Shown one piece after another: positions 39,857 to 46,964 of a stretch of 64,000 bases of DNA. Position 1 is the stretch's first letter. Every line of letters starts with the position of its first letter. The notes under the pieces were generated by a model. The model searched no databases. It saw nothing but the letters and a program-made list of their open reading frames with translations, and was not told the origin of the DNA. The DNA lies in IMG/VR virus record IMGVR_UViG_3300021963_000021, positions 1 to 64,000 of that record; one strand, 5' to 3'. The DNA is from a virus. The translations under genes were made by a program, and so were the position numbers.

Positions 39857-39892
39857 AAAAGCCCTCTATTTGTTATATAATAAAGGGCTTTT
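39857..39892 (-). terminator. Terminator-like hairpin overlapping a promoter
   Basis: AAAAGCCCT and AGGGCTTTT form a 9-bp stem around an inner TATT/AATA pairing. On the minus strand it is followed by T-rich sequence. It terminates the gp13 transcript. Confidence 0.75.
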
Positions 39893-39905
39893 AGTTCTGT
39901 GTCAA
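39877..39905 (-). promoter_or_regulatory. Early-type promoter of the dNMP kinase
   Basis: On the minus strand TTGACA (39900-39905), a 17-bp spacer and TATTAT (39877-39882). The spacer contains one arm of the upstream terminator. Confidence 0.75.
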
Positions 39906-39912
39906 GAGTGGC

Positions 39913-40677
39913 TTAGCCAATCACAAATGTGTATCCTGCGTTAGCTGTACCTGGTACAAAGTTCACTAGTTCCGCTGTCAATCTTTCGATATCTGCTTGG
40001 GCTTCTTGTTTGAGGGCTGCTCCGTTGAGCTGTGTGCCTCCCTGTGGGCCTGCTATGCTGGCAAATTTTTCACGAGCTTGTCCTAACATCATCTTACAGT
40101 TAGCCAAAGTATAATCTTTGATCCAGATATTAGCATAAGTGTCTGTAAGTATAGCGTGGTCTGGCCGTGTGTTGTATACCCAAAGCATGATCTCTTCATC
40201 GGATCTTGGTCTTTGGTGAATAGTTAATTTGTGTGATTGAGCGTGCCATGTAAACTGAATAAAACTGCCAAACATTTTGCCCACACGTTCTTGATAGCCA
40301 GCAAAAAGTTCGTATGTTAACAGCCCGCCCATATTTGTTGAGCTTAACAAATAAGTGTTTGTATAGGCCAAGTTAAACGGCTCAAAAACAGTACCACCGT
40401 TTCCGCCGCCCGATCGAGATCCTATAGATCTTCTATACGCTTCTCTAACTACCTGTATTTCTTTAGGTAGTATGTATTCGTTTTGATCTATTTCCAGCTT
40501 CAAAAATGCGAAACTTTCTTCCACTGAATTATCACCGCGTTGTCTGAATATAGCAAGAGATCTATCCAGCGCAGTTGTATAATGTATAGGGTCTAGCTCT
40601 ACATCAACCATACCGTCGCCCAACATGGTTTTACAGTAATCGTAGACTTTTTGTTTTTCTTGATCTATTTGGCTCAT
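39913..40677 (-). CDS. gp13: Neck protein gp13
   Basis: A 254-residue protein. VDVELDPIHYTTALDRSLAIFRQRGDN, a middle beta domain, and the C-terminal DYTLANCKMMLGQAREKFASIAGPQGGTQLNGAALKQEAQADIERLTAEL match gp13 of T4-like aquatic phages (T4: 309 residues). gp13 joins gp14 to form the collar on the head portal. It is transcribed divergently from gp14 and gp15. AATAAATA lies 5 nt before the ATG with no Shine-Dalgarno sequence. Confidence 0.85.
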   Translation of the reverse strand: MSQIDQEKQKVYDYCKTMLGDGMVDVELDPIHYTTALDRSLAIFRQRGDNSVEESFAFLKLEIDQNEYILPKEIQVVREAYRRSIGSRSGGGNGGTVFEPFNLAYTNTYLLSSTNMGGLLTYELFAGYQERVGKMFGSFIQFTWHAQSHKLTIHQRPRSDEEIMLWVYNTRPDHAILTDTYANIWIKDYTLANCKMMLGQAREKFASIAGPQGGTQLNGAALKQEAQADIERLTAELVNFVPGTANAGYTFVIG

Positions 40678-40682
40678 GCTAG

Positions 40683-40690
40683 TATTTATT
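40683..40690 (-). promoter_or_regulatory. Late promoter box AATAAATA, 5 nt from ATG
   Basis: On the minus strand it is followed by CTAGC and the ATG at 40677. A plus-strand TAAATA (40698-40703), divergent from it, precedes gp14 by 7 nt or 1 nt depending on the start used. Confidence 0.75.
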
Positions 40691-40710
40691 ACAGCGGTAA
40701 ATATATGACT

Positions 40711-42027
40711 ATGCCAAGACTCAGTTTATACAAGCCCGAAAAAGGCAACGATTACAGATTTTTTGACCGTAATATTTGGGAGATGTTCCAAGTAGGCGGT
40801 ACGGATGTGCTGCTACACAAGTATGTAGGGCCAGGTGCTCCTGCTCCTGGTGAAAGCAGCCCTACAATACCGAACTATACCAGCGGTATTCCTGAACTAC
40901 AAATACAAGATCTTTTGTTTTTAGAAAACAGAGATCGTAAGTATGACCCAGATATCTATCTTATGAGGGGCATATACAACATACAAGACATAGACTTTAA
41001 CCTAAGTCAGTTTGGTCTATTCTTACAAAATGACGTAATTTTTATTACATTCCATATCAACGACACTATAGAAAAAATAGGTCGTAAAATTATGGCAGGT
41101 GATGTTCTCGAGTTGCCCCATTTGAAGGACGATCATGCTCTTAATGATCTTAAATTTGCTCTAAAAAGATTTTATGTCATAGAAGAAGTTAACAGAGCAG
41201 CTGAAGGGTTTTCAGCTACTTGGTATCCTCACTTGTATAGAGCCAAATGTAAACCTTTAGTAGACAGTCAAGAGTTTAAACAGATATTAGATGGAATCGC
41301 CGATACTGAAAACTTCAAAGGCACATACAACCCAGCCGCAACATACTATCCTGATGATGTTGTTACTGGCCCAGACGGTAGAAAATACACAGTGACCGCA
41401 CAGGTAACTGGAATTGCTCCTCCTAACAGTACCTACTACAGAGATGCCGATACCTTAAGAGAAATAATGAGCACCTACGAAAAAGAAATGCAGATCACAA
41501 ACGCAGTTTTAGATCAAGCAGAAGCAGATGCTCCAAGAAGTGGCTACGACACATCTATGTTCTATACTGTGCCGTTAGATGAAAATGGTAAAATAAAACT
41601 AAACACAGTAGATAAAGATACAGTTACCGCAGACAATGCTGATCCTAACGCAGGCAGTGACGCTAGTATGATTGTTGCTTCTCCAGTTAAAGACGGATAC
41701 CAAAGCTATCACGAAGATGGTATTACACCAAATGGTGCTCCTTTTACCAGTGGTATAGCATTCCCTCAGACGCCAGTCGAAGGACAATTTTGCCTAAGAA
41801 CAGATTATTTTCCAAAGAGACTGTTTAGATATAACGGAACACGTTGGGTCAAATACGAAGATAATGTACGAATGACTATGAGTAACAATGGAACAGATTC
41901 CGCTGATACTAGACTTAATCAGAAAGGTACATTTATTAACAATAACACAGTATCTACTATTGACGGAAAACAAATACAAGAGAAACAAAGCCTTAGCAAG
42001 GCACTACGACCAAAGGCAGATGAATAA
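40711..42027 (+). CDS. gp14: Neck protein gp14 with C-terminal extension
   Basis: A 438-residue protein (T4 gp14: 256). MPRLSLYKPEKGNDYRFFDRNIWEMFQVGGTDVLLHKYVG, a segment FNLSQFGLFLQNDVIFITFHI and AGDVLELPHLKDDHALNDLKFALKRFYVIEEVNRA follow the gp14 plan. From about 210 an added region holds GTYNPAATYYPDDVVTGPDGRKYTV and a beta module ending RLFRYNGTRWVKYED. The start is 40711, with ATG 40705 as an alternative. It overlaps the gp15 start by one base (TAATG). Confidence 0.8.
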   Translation: MPRLSLYKPEKGNDYRFFDRNIWEMFQVGGTDVLLHKYVGPGAPAPGESSPTIPNYTSGIPELQIQDLLFLENRDRKYDPDIYLMRGIYNIQDIDFNLSQFGLFLQNDVIFITFHINDTIEKIGRKIMAGDVLELPHLKDDHALNDLKFALKRFYVIEEVNRAAEGFSATWYPHLYRAKCKPLVDSQEFKQILDGIADTENFKGTYNPAATYYPDDVVTGPDGRKYTVTAQVTGIAPPNSTYYRDADTLREIMSTYEKEMQITNAVLDQAEADAPRSGYDTSMFYTVPLDENGKIKLNTVDKDTVTADNADPNAGSDASMIVASPVKDGYQSYHEDGITPNGAPFTSGIAFPQTPVEGQFCLRTDYFPKRLFRYNGTRWVKYEDNVRMTMSNNGTDSADTRLNQKGTFINNNTVSTIDGKQIQEKQSLSKALRPKADE

Positions 42028-43460
42028 TGGATTTCTTTTATGACGGTCAGATAAGACGCTACATTACACAATTTATGCGTATCTTTATCGGTTTTAGTTA
42101 TAAGGCCGGTGACAATACGTTGAAACAGGTGCCAGTTATGTACGGTGATCTTAGCAAACAGGTAGCTAACGTGATCAGAGAAAACTCAGGAAACAAACTT
42201 CCTAGTGTTCCTCGTATTGCCTGTTATGTAACAGCATTGGAATTAGACAGATCTAGACTAGCAGACCCGTCATTTATTTCAAAAGTAAACATAAGAGAAC
42301 GTGCTTATGACTACGACGATGAAGGTAAACCAGTCTATCAAAACTATCAAGGTGGCGGTTATACTGTTGAAAGATTAATGCCGACACCGTTTTTATTAAC
42401 TATGCGCTGTGATTTATGGACATCTAATACTGATCAAAAATTACAGTTGTTAGAACAGATGTTGGTATTGTTTAATCCTAGCCTAGAAGTACAGACCACC
42501 GACAATTACATTGACTGGACCAGTCTAAGCACAATCATGCTACAGTCTACAACATTTAGTTCTAGATCTATTCCTCAAGGAACAGAGGAAGATATAGACA
42601 TCTGTACTTTAGATTTTGAAATGCCTATATACATTTCTCCGCCTGTCAAGGTTAAGAAGCTAGGCGTTATACAAAATATTATTATGAATATGTTTAATGA
42701 ATCTGGAGACATAAGACCATTAAACGAATTAGCTTATAATTTCTCAGATGCTCAAGGCGCAAACATTTATTCAACTGCTGTTACTCCTGGCGGATACGGA
42801 GTTCTACTAGTTGCTGATAAATCAGTAACAGGTGCTGATATGGGAACTTATTACGTTTCTGTACTCGAAGCCAACGAAGCATTGCGAGACCTAGGTCTTG
42901 AATTGCCATTGAAGTCCGGTGATCGACTTGACTGGAATAAGGTCATACTACAGTACATGAACTATCGTCCAAACATAAGTCGAATAAGATTTTTACAACC
43001 AAGTGGCAGTGAAATCGTAGGTACATTTGCCATTAACGAGTTAGATCCAACATATTTGGTTGTTGAGTTTGACAACGATACATTGCCTCCAAACAATATA
43101 CCTCACATAACTTCTATAATAAATCCTCAGACATTTAATCCCGTGACAACATTTGGATCAAAGGCAGCTATTGCTACTGGAACACGATATCTTATATTAG
43201 AGGATATCGGCAATGCTATAAATCAAGATGGTCCAGATGGGTGGAAAGGCCTAGGCAACGAAGATCTTATCGCATCAGCTAACGATATTATAGAGTGGAA
43301 CGGAGCAAAATGGATCGTGTCTTTAGATGCTTCCGCAACTACTACAACAAAATATGTCACCAATTTAAGAACCAAAATACAATATAAGTGGGACGGAGAT
43401 CAGTGGCTCAAGAGTTTTGAGGGCGAATACACTGCCGGTTATTGGAGTTTTGATTTCTAA
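42027..43460 (+). CDS. gp15: Tail completion / sheath stabiliser gp15 with extension
   Basis: A 477-residue protein (T4 gp15: 272). MDFFYDGQIRRYITQFMRIFIGFSYKAGDNTLKQVPVMYGDLSKQVANVI and LLTMRCDLWTSNTDQKLQLLEQMLVLFNPSLEVQT are diagnostic for gp15, which caps the tail tube and sheath at the neck. The extra 200 residues at the C-terminus include a W..W module (EWNGAKWIVSL, YKWDGDQWLK) like those in gp14 and gp18. It is the middle of a plus-strand late unit. Confidence 0.88.
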   Translation: MDFFYDGQIRRYITQFMRIFIGFSYKAGDNTLKQVPVMYGDLSKQVANVIRENSGNKLPSVPRIACYVTALELDRSRLADPSFISKVNIRERAYDYDDEGKPVYQNYQGGGYTVERLMPTPFLLTMRCDLWTSNTDQKLQLLEQMLVLFNPSLEVQTTDNYIDWTSLSTIMLQSTTFSSRSIPQGTEEDIDICTLDFEMPIYISPPVKVKKLGVIQNIIMNMFNESGDIRPLNELAYNFSDAQGANIYSTAVTPGGYGVLLVADKSVTGADMGTYYVSVLEANEALRDLGLELPLKSGDRLDWNKVILQYMNYRPNISRIRFLQPSGSEIVGTFAINELDPTYLVVEFDNDTLPPNNIPHITSIINPQTFNPVTTFGSKAAIATGTRYLILEDIGNAINQDGPDGWKGLGNEDLIASANDIIEWNGAKWIVSLDASATTTTKYVTNLRTKIQYKWDGDQWLKSFEGEYTAGYWSFDF

Positions 43461-43477
43461 AACAGATACATAATAGC

Positions 43478-43864
43478 ATGCAAAAACATGCTGGCATACT
43501 GTTTATTTCTAAAAAATCTTCTAGGATCTTCCTGTTGTTAGATGACGGGAAGTGGTCTGTGCCTACATTCGTTCGGGCCAAGTCAGTAATAGAAGATGCT
43601 CAACCAGTCATCGATTCTTTCTATGAAAAAGAATCTAGACTAATACCTATCGAATTATATCTGAGTCAAGACCAAGGGTTTGAATATTCAACCTACATCT
43701 GTTTGATCGAAGATGATTTTATTGCTAAAAATGGCGATACTTATTGTTGGGCTTCGTTACAGAATCTTCCAAAAAACATACACACTGGTCTAAAATCTAC
43801 TCTAACAAATAAAATTATTCAAACAAAGATTGACACTATTTTATTAATGGGGAAGAATGAATGA
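43478..43864 (+). CDS. Degenerate Nudix-fold protein
   Basis: A 128-residue protein with the Nudix layout: AGILFISKKSSRIFLLLDDGKWSVP at the start, a helix, then LYLSQDQGFEYSTYICLIEDDF and CWASLQNLP. The Nudix box GX5EX7REUXEEXGU is not intact. Only a partial helix with E-K-E is present (SFYEKESRLIP), so catalysis is doubtful. T4-like aquatic phages often carry Nudix proteins near neck genes. It could be a structural or nucleotide-sensing derivative. Confidence 0.55.
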   Translation: MQKHAGILFISKKSSRIFLLLDDGKWSVPTFVRAKSVIEDAQPVIDSFYEKESRLIPIELYLSQDQGFEYSTYICLIEDDFIAKNGDTYCWASLQNLPKNIHTGLKSTLTNKIIQTKIDTILLMGKNE

Positions 43865-44118
43865 GTGTGTTGTCTATAAAAAATAATCCTCAATTTCAAA
43901 AGGATCTTGATCGATTCACAGAAGTTATAAATCAGCTTGATGGTGTCAAAAAGAATGAAGCTGAAAAACTGTTAAAAAGATTTATAGAGGCTATAAAAAG
44001 AATCGACGACACACTAGTAAATGTCAGTCTTGCTCCTGTTGATTATTCTTTTCACGTAGAAGCAAGAAGAGAACTAAAAAAGATTAGGCTCGATTTAGAA
44101 AATCTTTTACAGAAATAA
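43861..44118 (+). CDS. Small coiled-coil protein
   Basis: An 85-residue helical protein with heptad-like Leu/Ile spacing (FTEVINQLDGVKKNEAEKLLKRFIEAIKRID). It overlaps the upstream stop by four bases (ATGA). Its 3' end runs 35 bp into the convergent heptose-epimerase gene. Function unknown. Confidence 0.65.
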   Translation: MSVLSIKNNPQFQKDLDRFTEVINQLDGVKKNEAEKLLKRFIEAIKRIDDTLVNVSLAPVDYSFHVEARRELKKIRLDLENLLQK

Positions 44119-44956
44119 ATCGATAATCGCCGATCACTGATTTTAATTTTTCTATATCAGCACAGGTATACTTTTGATATTGTCCTTCTAATTCGAAAGG
44201 AAACTCTATTTCTTTTATCGAAGCATCGTATTTCTTAGCAACAAGCTCAGCTACATCTTTAAAAGAAACTACTGCGCCTGTACCTAAATTGAATATGCCA
44301 CTGTGCCAATGGCCCACTGATAGTTTAATATTAACTATATCCTCTACGCAGATAAAGTCTCTTAGAAAATTCTCACTGCCTTTGAACACAAATACACTGC
44401 CTTCTACCTGCGCCTGTTGAGAAAACTTGTGTATAGGACTCGCCTGTGACCCTTTGTGCTTTTCACCGTTGCCGTAGACATTGAAGTATCTCCAGCCCTG
44501 TAACTTAGCTCTAGGGTTTTCTAATAATTTGATAGCTGTGTAGTAATCTATATCAGCTTTGCTTTGTGCGTACAAGGATCTAGGATCAAGAGGTTGATTT
44601 TCTTTAAAGCTCGGGCCGCTGCCATACACACTGGCAGAGCTAGCATATGACAAAAGAAAATCATGCTCGATTGCTTTATCTATAAGAAAAAATGTAGGAT
44701 TTTTATTTTTTCTTTGTATTAGATTTTTATCACGCTCTGTTGTACTAGATATCGCACCTTCGTGATATACTACTTCAACTGTGTGCCACTGATTGAAATT
44801 GTTATAGAACTCGTCAACAGTATGCCATTCAGAATAGGCCAGTTCTATATTAGCACGAGCATCATCGACACAGATAATGTCAGTGCGTCCTAGAGCATTT
44901 AATCCACGAACTAGATTAGATCCTATAAATCCTGCTGCGCCAGTGACTACAATCAT
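44084..44956 (-). CDS. hldD: ADP-L-glycero-D-manno-heptose 6-epimerase (HldD/RfaD type)
   Basis: A 290-residue short-chain dehydrogenase. MIVVTGAAGFIGSN is the NAD(P) site. VVYHEGAISSTTE, ASSASVYG with Y-x3-K in SLYAQSKADIDYY, RYFNVYGNGEKHKGSQAS, KGSENFLRDF, SGIFNLGTG and PFELEGQYQKYTCAD are all specific to HldD and are not found together in GalE. HldD converts ADP-D-heptose to ADP-L-heptose, the donor for LPS inner core. The start at 44956 forms ATGA with the HAD gene. It is last in the heptose operon. Confidence 0.92.
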   Translation of the reverse strand: MIVVTGAAGFIGSNLVRGLNALGRTDIICVDDARANIELAYSEWHTVDEFYNNFNQWHTVEVVYHEGAISSTTERDKNLIQRKNKNPTFFLIDKAIEHDFLLSYASSASVYGSGPSFKENQPLDPRSLYAQSKADIDYYTAIKLLENPRAKLQGWRYFNVYGNGEKHKGSQASPIHKFSQQAQVEGSVFVFKGSENFLRDFICVEDIVNIKLSVGHWHSGIFNLGTGAVVSFKDVAELVAKKYDASIKEIEFPFELEGQYQKYTCADIEKLKSVIGDYRFISVKDFLNRA

Positions 44957-45444
44957 CCCAGTGTCTGCTCCAACCAAGTCTTACAATTAGGCCAACTTCT
45001 GTAAATGTGTGCCCTACCACCAGCTCTAATCCATTCTTCGCAGTTACTATTGCGATCGTCAATTAAAATGTCACCTGGTTCTCTACAGTGCATGTATTTT
45101 TCGTAACTGTAAGGGCCAAGAAACACAGGTATGTGTGGAAAATGTTCTTGTGCCCAAAATACTTTATCCTGAGGTGCCCAGGGCATGTCGTTGCCTTTGG
45201 GAATAGCACTGAGAAAATAGAGACCGCAGCCTGTAATTGATTTATATGTTGTTACCCAATTGACTAATTCATATGCGCCTTCTTTGATTGGAAGTTTGCT
45301 GTACATACGCTGATCATCTTTGAGCCTACGCCAAGTTGAGTCAGGTAAAAGGTCACCGTCTTTAAACAAAGGTGCTTTTAGATAATCTCTAGCGTAGCCA
45401 TACCAATCAGCTACAACATCATCCATGTCTAGATATATGTTCAT
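44953..45444 (-). CDS. HAD-superfamily phosphatase (possible GmhB role)
   Basis: A 163-residue HAD hydrolase: LDMDDVVADW (nucleophile Asp6, acid Asp8), YFLSAIPKGNDMPWAP (motif II) and GDILIDDRNSNCEEWIRAGG (motif IV, Asp-Asp). The sequence is closest in style to 5'(3')-deoxynucleotidases of phages. In an hldC-hldA-cupin-HAD-hldD operon, a heptose-1,7-bisphosphate 7-phosphatase (GmhB) activity is the missing step and is a plausible role. ATGA overlaps join both neighbours. Confidence 0.75.
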   Translation of the reverse strand: MNIYLDMDDVVADWYGYARDYLKAPLFKDGDLLPDSTWRRLKDDQRMYSKLPIKEGAYELVNWVTTYKSITGCGLYFLSAIPKGNDMPWAPQDKVFWAQEHFPHIPVFLGPYSYEKYMHCREPGDILIDDRNSNCEEWIRAGGRAHIYRSWPNCKTWLEQTLG

Positions 45445-45833
45445 GATTTTTCTGCGTTTTCAAAAATCTGTTTCTGACTGTCACCTGGGATAATTCTGTA
45501 ATTGTCCTCTACACTGTCAGCAGTACTGACTTCAAACAGCATGGCATTGTCTGTTAATGCTTCTAGTTGGTGCGGCTGTAATGGAGGGTTATGCCATGTG
45601 TCGCCTTCGCTGAGATCTTTTTCAAACAGCACCGCACGTTCTGTATCTATCCAACGGACTTTAAACTTGCCGCTGTTAACAAACCATGTTTCGTCTTTGT
45701 CTTTATGGAAGTGCATAGAAAATTTATTTCCTGCCTTAGTAAAGCACAGTATTTTTCCGCAGTATTTTTCGTTGGTGGCAAATATTAATTCGTATCCCCA
45801 GCCTTTTTCTTGATAACCTTGTAATTGTGTCAT
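45441..45833 (-). CDS. Cupin-domain sugar-pathway protein
   Basis: A 130-residue cupin. HFHKDKDETWFVNSGKFKV (about 42-60) is motif 1 and WHNPPLQPHQLEA motif 2. It resembles phosphomannose/sugar-phosphate isomerase-type cupins and the cupin domain fused to the nucleotidylyltransferase at 23697-24458. The start at 45833 (MTQLQGYQEKGWG) is chosen because it overlaps the hldA stop by ATGA. A role as sugar-phosphate isomerase or epimerase is inferred from the operon. Confidence 0.75.
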   Translation of the reverse strand: MTQLQGYQEKGWGYELIFATNEKYCGKILCFTKAGNKFSMHFHKDKDETWFVNSGKFKVRWIDTERAVLFEKDLSEGDTWHNPPLQPHQLEALTDNAMLFEVSTADSVEDNYRIIPGDSQKQIFENAEKS

Positions 45834-46579
45834 TTTATTTCCTCTATTTTTGGAGCATAACAACCTACGTGCTGTACTGTTATTGACGCAGCGTTGTTGG
45901 CAAATTCTACTGCCGTTTTAATTTCTTTTGTTTCTAGATACATGTAGGCTAACGCAGATAAAAAAGTATCGCCTGCGCCTGTAACATCAACTACTTCAAC
46001 TGAGGGAGCAGGGGAAGAAATGTCATGATGCTTTATTATTGCGCCTTTAGCACCTTTGGTAACTATCAGTCCTGTACATTCAGATTTGATTTTACTATAT
46101 TCTAATTCATTGATCTTAACCCATGCGCCTTGTAATCGTTCTAGATCTGTTTTCTTTGTGTCAACAAACACAGGAATTCTAGTAGCTATGGCTTCCTCAA
46201 TAACATCGTAGGATACCGTACCTTTGTCGTAGTCGCTGATAACAATAGCATCATAGACTTTAGGTATTGCTGTCACAAACTCAATTGGGGTTGAGCTGGC
46301 ATCATTGTCTATTCTAACAATCTGTTGTTTACTGCGTATATCTATCAAGCGTGTCTTGGTTGAGCAGTCGCCGTGTAAGAAGTTAACTTCGCAGCCCAGT
46401 GCTTCTAGATTACGAGCAACATTGCCGGCCATACCTGGTTTTTGTTCTTCATGACTAAACTTAAACACAGGCACAGGTGCTTCCGGACTGATGCGATCCA
46501 CAGTGCCGTATTGATATATGTCAAGACAATTATCGCCGATCAATAATATCTTGTATCTTTTTTGTTGTTGAATAACCAT
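45830..46579 (-). CDS. hldA: Heptose-7-phosphate kinase (HldA/HldE N-domain type)
   Basis: A 249-residue PfkB-family kinase: ILLIGDNCLDIYQYGTVDRISPEAPVPVF, PGMAGNVARNLEALGC and the ATP/anion-hole DVTGAGDTFLSALAY near residue 210. These are the hallmarks of HldE's N-terminal kinase, which makes heptose-1,7-bisphosphate. It is shorter than the E. coli domain (about 318). The start is 46579 or 46591. Either way its first 50-62 bp are read in a different frame inside hldC. Confidence 0.88.
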   Translation of the reverse strand: MVIQQQKRYKILLIGDNCLDIYQYGTVDRISPEAPVPVFKFSHEEQKPGMAGNVARNLEALGCEVNFLHGDCSTKTRLIDIRSKQQIVRIDNDASSTPIEFVTAIPKVYDAIVISDYDKGTVSYDVIEEAIATRIPVFVDTKKTDLERLQGAWVKINELEYSKIKSECTGLIVTKGAKGAIIKHHDISSPAPSVEVVDVTGAGDTFLSALAYMYLETKEIKTAVEFANNAASITVQHVGCYAPKIEEIK

Positions 46580-46925
46580 CGATTCTTTCAAAAAATTCTA
46601 TCCTTTTACAGACCTCTTCGCCTACTATAGGTTTTCCCTGCCAATCGGCACCCTTGACCATTACATCACAGTCTGCGATAAGATTTCTTAATTCGGTATC
46701 TGTTTCGAAAACTTTAACATCTGATACAGCTCTAAGGCTTTTTAACATTTTAGTACGTTCAAATTGATTATTAATTGGCCGACTGTGACCTTTTAATCTG
46801 CGTACACGCTCGTCAGAATCTATGCCCACGATTACCTCGTTACCGAGGCTCTGTGCGTATTCTAATAGTTCAATGTGTCCGACATGAAGTATGTCAAAGG
46901 TGCCATTCACAAAAACACGAGTCAT
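46530..46925 (-). CDS. hldC: Heptose-1-phosphate adenylyltransferase (HldC/HldE C-domain type)
   Basis: A 131-residue nucleotidylyltransferase: NGTFDILHVGH (H14-x-x-H17), VGIDSDERVRRLKGHSRPINNQFER (the KG.RP.....R site), MVKGADW and the terminal FFERIDGYSTTKKI match HldE's C-terminal domain and stand-alone HldC, which make ADP-D-glycero-beta-D-manno-heptose. It heads the operon. The alternative is a glycerol-3-phosphate cytidylyltransferase, less likely given hldA and hldD. A TAAAAT box ends 5 nt before the ATG with no Shine-Dalgarno sequence. Confidence 0.88.
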   Translation of the reverse strand: MTRVFVNGTFDILHVGHIELLEYAQSLGNEVIVGIDSDERVRRLKGHSRPINNQFERTKMLKSLRAVSDVKVFETDTELRNLIADCDVMVKGADWQGKPIVGEEVCKRIEFFERIDGYSTTKKIQDIIDRR

Positions 46926-46930
46926 ACTAT

Positions 46931-46960
46931 ATTTTAGTATAGTACGACCCGGTTTGTCAA
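46931..46960 (-). promoter_or_regulatory. Heptose-operon promoter, leaderless geometry
   Basis: On the minus strand TTGACA (46955-46960), an 18-bp spacer and TAAAAT (46931-46936) are followed by ATAGT and the ATG at 46925. A 7-bp inverted repeat (TACTATA / TATAGTA) overlaps it and may be an operator. Confidence 0.65.
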
Positions 46961-46964
46961 CGGA

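Noticed and set aside
40651-40710. The far upstream ATG as the start of gp14
   Set aside because: It would run through the divergent gp13 start and the late promoter box. The protein family begins MPRLSLYKPEKG, matching the ATG at 40711.
43478-43864. Calling this protein an active Nudix hydrolase
   Set aside because: The Nudix box is not intact, so only a Nudix-like fold is claimed.
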